Positions 6,256 through 9,796 of a stretch of DNA of 9,796 nt are shown one piece after another. Made by a program: the position numbers and the translations under genes. This stretch comes from Oscillospiraceae bacterium (GTDB lineage Bacteria > Bacillota > Clostridia > Oscillospirales > Ruminococcaceae). The stretch covers positions 1-9,796 of the forward strand of contig RKCM01000004.1 of assembly GCA_014858325.1 (NCBI GenBank), read 5' to 3'. Under the pieces are notes generated by a model. The model did no database searches. It saw nothing but the letters and a program-made list of their open reading frames with translations, and was not told the origin of the DNA. Within the stretch, counting starts at the first letter, position 1; each line of letters opens with the position of its first letter.

Positions 6256-6636
6256 ATGGCCAAAGCCAAAAAGGAGGATGCACCCCAGCGCCTGCCCGGC
6301 GCGGAAGGCGAGTGCATCAGCCGCGAGCAGCAGGAGATACTGGAATGGCTCCGCAAGGTGAAGTTCCGCAAAAAACTGCTGGGCGGGGTGGATGAAGTCC
6401 AGCTTTGGAAGAAGCTGGAGGAGCTCTACGGCCTTTACGCCAACGCCATCCGGGCCGAGCGGGCACGCTACGATGCGCTGCTGGCAAACGACCTCGCCCG
6501 CTCAGGCGCTGCGCGTCCGCTCTCCCAAGAGGAGGGCGAGGAAGGCGGCGGCAAGGCCCCTGCCTCTCCCGCTGGGGGAGCTGTCACCGAAGGTGACGGA
6601 GAGGGCGAGCCGCCTGCAGAGGGAGGCGGCGCTTAA
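6256..6636 (+). CDS. Small helical protein of unknown function in the pilus operon
   Basis: This 126-residue protein has no signal peptide or membrane segment and is probably cytoplasmic. ATG 6256 follows a GGGAGGTGG ribosome binding site. Residues 22-78 look helical with heptad-like hydrophobics (EQQEILEWLRKVKFRKKLL and LWKKLEELYGLY). The pattern VKFRKKLLGGVDEVQLWKKLEELY resembles, in spacing only, the N-terminal DivIVA/GpsB fold (F-x-KK-x-x-x-GYDE-x-x-V). That is a suggestion, not an identification. Residues from about 101 on are encoded by a palindromic repeat and read as low-complexity Gly/Glu/Pro. The stop overlaps the next start (TAATG at 6634-6638), so translation is coupled to the signal-peptidase-like protein, hinting at a shared task. 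Streptococcal FCT islands have no counterpart at this place. It could be a scaffold placing assembly proteins at the membrane. Confidence 0.75.
   Translation: MAKAKKEDAPQRLPGAEGECISREQQEILEWLRKVKFRKKLLGGVDEVQLWKKLEELYGLYANAIRAERARYDALLANDLARSGAARPLSQEEGEEGGGKAPASPAGGAVTEGDGEGEPPAEGGGA
6562..6605 (+). repeat. Palindromic repeat element inside a coding region
   Basis: An outer stem CCTCTCC (6563-6569) / GGAGAGG (6598-6604) encloses a perfect inner hairpin GTCACC-GAA-GGTGAC (6583-6597) and a short CCC-GCT-GGG palindrome. I recall elements of the form CTCTCCC...GGGGGAGCTGTCACCGAAG...GAGAGG as highly repeated in Faecalibacterium-type genomes. Here it is read in frame as the C-terminal part of the 126-residue protein (roughly PASPAGGAVTEGDGEG) without breaking the TAATG coupling. 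Confidence 0.65.
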
Positions 6637-7199
6637 TGGCAAAGACCCCCTCGCCCCCGCAGGAGCCGCTGGCCGCCGGGGTAAAAGCCATCCGCAAACG
6701 GCGCTATGCCGCTGAAAACGCCCGCGACGCTTGGAGCCTTGTGCTCCGGGTGGCGGTGCTGGCGGCGCTGGCGTGGGTGCTGTTCACGCAAGTGTTCGTG
6801 CTCACACAGGCAAGCGGCAACAGTATGTTTCCCGCCATCAAGGATGGCGACCTGCTCATCGGCTACCGCCAGCAGGGCACCTACGCCAAAAACGACGTGG
6901 TGCTCTACCGCGCAGGCGGCAAGCTGCGGGTGGGCCGCATCCTGGCAAGGGAGAACGACCTCGTCAATCTGGACACGTCCGGCACTCTGGTGGTGAACGG
7001 CTCCGCCCAGAGCGGCGAGATCCTCTACCCCACCTACGCAAAGGACGCGCTGGAGTACCCCTACACGGTGCCGGAAGGCTGCGTCTTCATCCTTGGCGAT
7101 TACCGCACCCAATCCGAGGACAGCCGCGATTTTGGCGCGGTGCCCCTCACGGAGCTGGAAGCCAAGGTCATCACCCTGCTGCGCCGCCGCAGCGTCTGA
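6636..7199 (+). CDS. Signal peptidase I family protein, SipA-like pilus assembly factor
   Basis: This 187-residue membrane protein belongs to family S26. Residues 36-57 are a membrane helix with a basic N-terminal side, so the domain faces outward. Box B is SGNSMFPAI with the nucleophile Ser63; box E is LGDYRTQSEDSRDFG (residues 153-167), well conserved. In ordinary bacterial enzymes the box D motif is Y-[IV]-K-R-[VI]-[IV]-[GA], with Lys as general base. Here the aligned stretch is LRVGRILARENDLV, which puts Gly100 at the Lys position and keeps Arg101; Lys96 is four residues off. Streptococcus pyogenes SipA, a pilus assembly protein of this family, is reported to lack both catalytic residues, with Asp and Gly in their places. 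This protein would be halfway: Ser kept, Lys lost. It is probably a pilin-specific chaperone or an atypical peptidase. The start overlaps the upstream stop by 1 nt and uses the ribosome binding site GAGGGAGG. The gene lies directly before the shaft pilin. Confidence 0.85.
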   Translation: MAKTPSPPQEPLAAGVKAIRKRRYAAENARDAWSLVLRVAVLAALAWVLFTQVFVLTQASGNSMFPAIKDGDLLIGYRQQGTYAKNDVVLYRAGGKLRVGRILARENDLVNLDTSGTLVVNGSAQSGEILYPTYAKDALEYPYTVPEGCVFILGDYRTQSEDSRDFGAVPLTELEAKVITLLRRRSV

Positions 7200-7248
7200 A
7201 CAAGTTTGGTGTGTATTGACAACCCACATATTTTAAGGAGGAATCCAA

Positions 7249-8358
7249 ATGAAATTGAAAAAACTGTTTGCTGGTATCGTGGCTGTGGCCATGATGGCAA
7301 CGATGGCAATGCCGGGTTTTGCGGCAAAGCATGACGCATATGACCCGAATGATTTGAAAGATCACGATACTATCACTGTTACAAAGATTTATAAGACTGC
7401 TGGCGATACGGAGAGCGCAGTAAGTCCTGTGGAAACCTTTACTCTGGAACAGGTTGGTAATGGTGTCGTTACAAAGGGCATTGCAACAAGTGCCCCGACT
7501 CTCGGTACGATTACTGGCGCACACTTTGAAGCGGGTGTTGCAAAGGCTGATGGTACGGCTAAAGCCGACATCACTATTAATTTGCCCACTACTGCACAGT
7601 TCGGGCATCCGGGCGTGTATGAGTATACTCTGAGAGAAGTAGGTGGCACTACTGCTGGTGTGACCTACCGTCCTGAGAGCAGTACTATCAAGCTGGTTGT
7701 GACGGTCGTCTCTGACGATAGGGGCACTTTGTATCGCTATGCTGCTGTTCACACTGAGGCTGCTACTACCGACACCGAGGCTGTGGCTGCAAAGACTGAT
7801 ACCATTGAGAACACCTACACTGCAAAGACTCTGACTCTGGAGAAGTATACTGCTGGCAACTTCGGCGATAAGAACGAGTACTTCCAGTTCTCTCTTAAGC
7901 TGATGGGCGAGACTGGCAAGACTTATCCGACGGAAGGCTACACCATTACTTATCCGACCACTGAAAATGATAGCCGTAATACTACTGCGAAAATCACTAT
8001 GGGCACTCCGGTTAATGTTTGGCTGAAGAGCGGCCAGAAGATTTCGATTGCTAACCTGCCCGAAGGCGTTACTTGGGAAGCAAAAGAGCTCACTTCTACT
8101 GGTGCAGAGCTCACTACGGAAAATGGCAAGACCATGAACGGCCTGTATACTGTAACTCCTGAAAATGCAACTGGCACGGTGACTGCTTTCAAAGAGGGTA
8201 AGGCGGTTAAGAATGAGATTAAGTTCACCAACACCCACGAAGGTACCGTTGACACCGGCGTTATCCTCGACAATGCTCCTTACATCGCTCTGCTGACCAT
8301 CGTGGCCGCAGGTGCTGTGGTGATGATCATGAAGAAGCGCCGCAACTACGAGGACTAA
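7249..8358 (+). CDS. Major (shaft) pilin, FctA/Spy0128-type isopeptide domains
   Basis: This 369-residue pilin has a strong AAGGAGG 7 nt before ATG 7249. Residues 1-26 are a signal peptide (cut after GFA or GFAA). Domain 1 (about 40-190) has candidate isopeptide residues Lys46 (TVTK), Glu130 (YTLRE) and Asn188 (IENTY). Domain 2 (about 194-330) has Lys199 (LTLEK), Glu280 (WEAKEL) and Asn328 (KFTNTH). The sorting signal is TVDTG (333-337), followed by a membrane segment and KKRRNYED. Two Ig-like domains with internal Lys-Asn bonds are the plan of S. pyogenes Spy0128, so this is the likely polymerised shaft subunit. Its position between the signal-peptidase-like gene and the sortase fits. Codons are richer in ACT, GTT and GGT than in the neighbours, except at the sorting signal; this could reflect high expression or a swapped allele. 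A 49-bp gap separates it from the gene upstream, with no clear promoter. Confidence 0.92.
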   Translation: MKLKKLFAGIVAVAMMATMAMPGFAAKHDAYDPNDLKDHDTITVTKIYKTAGDTESAVSPVETFTLEQVGNGVVTKGIATSAPTLGTITGAHFEAGVAKADGTAKADITINLPTTAQFGHPGVYEYTLREVGGTTAGVTYRPESSTIKLVVTVVSDDRGTLYRYAAVHTEAATTDTEAVAAKTDTIENTYTAKTLTLEKYTAGNFGDKNEYFQFSLKLMGETGKTYPTEGYTITYPTTENDSRNTTAKITMGTPVNVWLKSGQKISIANLPEGVTWEAKELTSTGAELTTENGKTMNGLYTVTPENATGTVTAFKEGKAVKNEIKFTNTHEGTVDTGVILDNAPYIALLTIVAAGAVVMIMKKRRNYED

Positions 8359-8409
8359 TTTGCAACGCCACGAATAAACACGACTCATGGATAAAACCAT
8401 AGGCATGAT

Positions 8410-8416
8410 AAGGAGG
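8410..8416 (+). promoter_or_regulatory. Strong ribosome binding site that questions the sortase start
   Basis: AAGGAGG (8410-8416, continuing TGG) is a near-perfect Shine-Dalgarno sequence. The only standard start codon in the sortase frame, GTG 8416, overlaps its last base and so cannot use it. With normal spacing (8 nt) the in-frame codon is ATC at 8425, a very rare start. ATG codons at 8387 and 8405 lie in another frame and have no ribosome binding site. Confidence 0.7.
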
Positions 8417-9192
8417 TGGGCTGTATCAATTGGCAACGCTGTGCCCTGCGGACAGCCGACTTCCTCGTCAGCGCCGTGGTGGTGCTCTTCCTGCTCACGG
8501 CGGGGGCCTACTCCGCTTACGCTTTGTGGGATAACAACCAGGTGTACGCGGCGGTGGATAACGTCCAGAGCGACCTGCTACAATTCAAGCCCAGCGCCGA
8601 CGGCGAAAACGGCGCTAGCTTTGAAGAGCTGCTGGCCATCAACCCGGACGTGAAAGCCTGGCTCACGCTGGACAATACCGCCATCGATTACCCGGTGGTG
8701 CAGGGCGAGACGAATTTCAGCTATATCAATACCGATGTCTATGGGGAGTTCGCTCTGGCAGGCAGCATCTTTCTGGATGCGGACTGCAACGGCGAGTTCC
8801 GCGACCCTTACAACCTGCTGTATGGCCACCACATGGAAAACAGCAAGATGTTCGGCGACCTCGACCTCTACAAGGAGGAGGATTTCTTCCGGGCCAACAC
8901 CACGGGAGAGCTGATCCTCCCCGACCGCACTTATCATCTGGAAATTTTCGCCTGTCTCCTCGTGCCCGCCTCGGAGGAAGCCATCTTCGAGGTGGAACAT
9001 TGGGACGAAGACCTTGGCGGACTTTACCAGTTTGCAGAGGACAACGCCCTCTACACCCACCCGGATACCCTCCGCGCCATGCGGGAGGCCGGGGACGGCG
9101 TGCAGGTGCTGGCCATGTCCACCTGCTCGACCGAATTTACCGATGCACGAACCATCCTTCTGGCGTGGATGAAAACGCCGGAGCAGCCGTAA
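8416..9192 (+). CDS. srtB: Class B sortase (pilus polymerase)
   Basis: This membrane-anchored transpeptidase of about 255 residues cleaves sorting signals between Thr and Gly and joins pilin subunits. Numbered from GTG 8416: membrane helix at 14-37; the family stretch FEELLAINPDVKAWLTLD (69-86); IDYPVVQGE (90-98); catalytic His138 in NLLYGHHM; catalytic Cys237 in AMSTCSTE; catalytic Arg245 in DARTILLAW. The NPDVKAWL and YGHHM motifs are class B marks. The polymerase of the S. pyogenes FCT islands is also class B-like, so a pilus role fits. It lies 57 bp after the shaft pilin and its stop overlaps the ribosome binding site of the next pilin gene. Its likely substrates are the TVDTG and NPDTG proteins here. 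The start is uncertain: GTG 8416 sits on the Shine-Dalgarno sequence, and ATC 8425 or a small frameshift near the start are alternatives. Confidence 0.9.
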   Translation: MGCINWQRCALRTADFLVSAVVVLFLLTAGAYSAYALWDNNQVYAAVDNVQSDLLQFKPSADGENGASFEELLAINPDVKAWLTLDNTAIDYPVVQGETNFSYINTDVYGEFALAGSIFLDADCNGEFRDPYNLLYGHHMENSKMFGDLDLYKEEDFFRANTTGELILPDRTYHLEIFACLLVPASEEAIFEVEHWDEDLGGLYQFAEDNALYTHPDTLRAMREAGDGVQVLAMSTCSTEFTDARTILLAWMKTPEQP

Positions 9193-9204
9193 GGAGGGGA
9201 TGAA

Positions 9205-9796
9205 ATGAAGATCCGAAAAATTGCAGCGGCGCTGCTTACCATGGCGCTCTGTCTCGGGCTGTGCCTGCCTGCGGCGCTCGCAGAAGGGACGACCCAGCAG
9301 GTTGCCTCGGTGGAAAACCTGACCGTGAACGTGCGATGCACCGGCAGCGCCGGGATCCCCCGTGAGGAGCTCACGGTGCGCCTGACGCCCCGTGACGGCG
9401 CACCCATGCCGGAGAACGCCAAGGTTCTGGAGGTGACGCTCAACACGGCGGACTGCAACCGCGACAGCGGCTACCAGACCTCGGCGGAGTTTGCGGGCAA
9501 GTTTACGTACACCAAGCCCGGCAACTACCAGTATGAGGTGGTGCAGCTGCCCGGCAGCGCCGCCAACGGCACCTACGATGACCGGGTGATGATCGTCCAC
9601 GTCAGCACCAGCTGGAACGGCGACACCTTTGGCCGCCAGGTGTGGGTGACGGTGAAGGGGCAGACCGGCGCGGAAAAGCTGGAGGATATCACCTTCACCA
9701 ACCGCTACGCCAGCCCCAGCGACCCCGATGGCCCCATCTATATCCCCGATGACCCCTATTGGCCGGACCCGGTGCGGCCCGTGGTGCCTGAGGCAC
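9205..9796 (+). CDS. Minor (basal) pilin, FctB-like, cut by window end
   Basis: At least 197 residues; the frame is open at the window edge. ATG 9205 has AGGAGG 7 nt upstream, overlapping the sortase stop. Residues 1-26 form a signal peptide ending ALA. Residues 35-168 are one Ig-like pilin domain of the Spy0128/FctA type: GKFTYTKPGNYQYEV and the closing DITFTNRY with Asn166. A proline/aspartate-rich tail begins near 171 (PSDPDGPIYIPDDPYWPDP). A single domain with a proline-rich tail, last in the locus, matches FctB, the base subunit that anchors streptococcal pili to the wall. A sorting signal should follow but lies outside the window. At the usual isopeptide Lys position in the first strand (VENLTVNVRC) I see no Lys, so this domain may lack the internal bond. 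Codon use is GC-rich like the sortase. Confidence 0.8.
   Translation, partial: MKIRKIAAALLTMALCLGLCLPAALAEGTTQQVASVENLTVNVRCTGSAGIPREELTVRLTPRDGAPMPENAKVLEVTLNTADCNRDSGYQTSAEFAGKFTYTKPGNYQYEVVQLPGSAANGTYDDRVMIVHVSTSWNGDTFGRQVWVTVKGQTGAEKLEDITFTNRYASPSDPDGPIYIPDDPYWPDPVRPVVPEA

Noticed and set aside
7216..7234. TTGACA with TATTTT as an internal pilin promoter
   Set aside because: Spacing is only 7 nt and nothing like a -10 lies at 16-18 nt, so it cannot be supported as a promoter.
7171..8436. 421-residue reverse-strand open frame opposite the shaft pilin
   Set aside because: The pilin on the + strand has signal peptide, isopeptide motifs, sorting signal and ribosome binding site. The opposite frame has no domain signal and covers two gene ends.

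Overview
The window looks like a chromosomal segment of a GC-rich, low-GC-phylum (Firmicutes) gut anaerobe close to Faecalibacterium/Subdoligranulum. That placement is inference. It rests on strong AGGAGG ribosome binding sites, sortase-anchored surface proteins, GCC/CTG-biased codons, and two families of short palindromic repeats that I recall as typical of those genomes. All real genes are on the + strand.

Layout. Positions 108-1601 encode a cytoplasmic-looking lipase-like alpha/beta hydrolase. Next come two near-identical 122-bp MITE-like repeats (1615-1736 and 1784-1905), the second preceded by a 30-bp copy of the hydrolase's own coding sequence. An AT-rich control region (about 1920-2457) follows. 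It holds a perfect inverted repeat abutting a promoter (-35 at 2095, -10 at 2118), a bulged leader hairpin, a convincing class I cyclic-di-GMP (GEMM) riboswitch (about 2246-2345), and a terminator-like hairpin with a T-tract before the first pilus gene.

Positions 2458-9796 are a sortase-assembled pilus operon: a 1243-residue sortase-anchored adhesin with tandem isopeptide-type domains, a 126-residue helical protein of unknown function, a signal-peptidase-like protein overlapping it by 1 nt, the major (shaft) pilin, a class B sortase, and the start of a small pilin with a proline-rich tail that runs off the window. This is collinear with the streptococcal FCT pilus islands (cpa - sipA - fctA - srtC - fctB), with one extra gene.

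How it would work (inference): c-di-GMP binding to the leader RNA decides whether transcription reaches the operon. The pilins are exported, the sortase joins them through xxDTG sorting signals, the signal-peptidase-like protein (catalytic Ser kept, the Lys position apparently Gly) acts as an assembly factor or unusual peptidase, the large adhesin sits at the tip and the last pilin at the base. Composition is mosaic: surface-exposed parts of the adhesin and shaft pilin are clearly more AT-rich than the assembly genes and the sorting signals, which suggests cassette exchange of the exposed domains.
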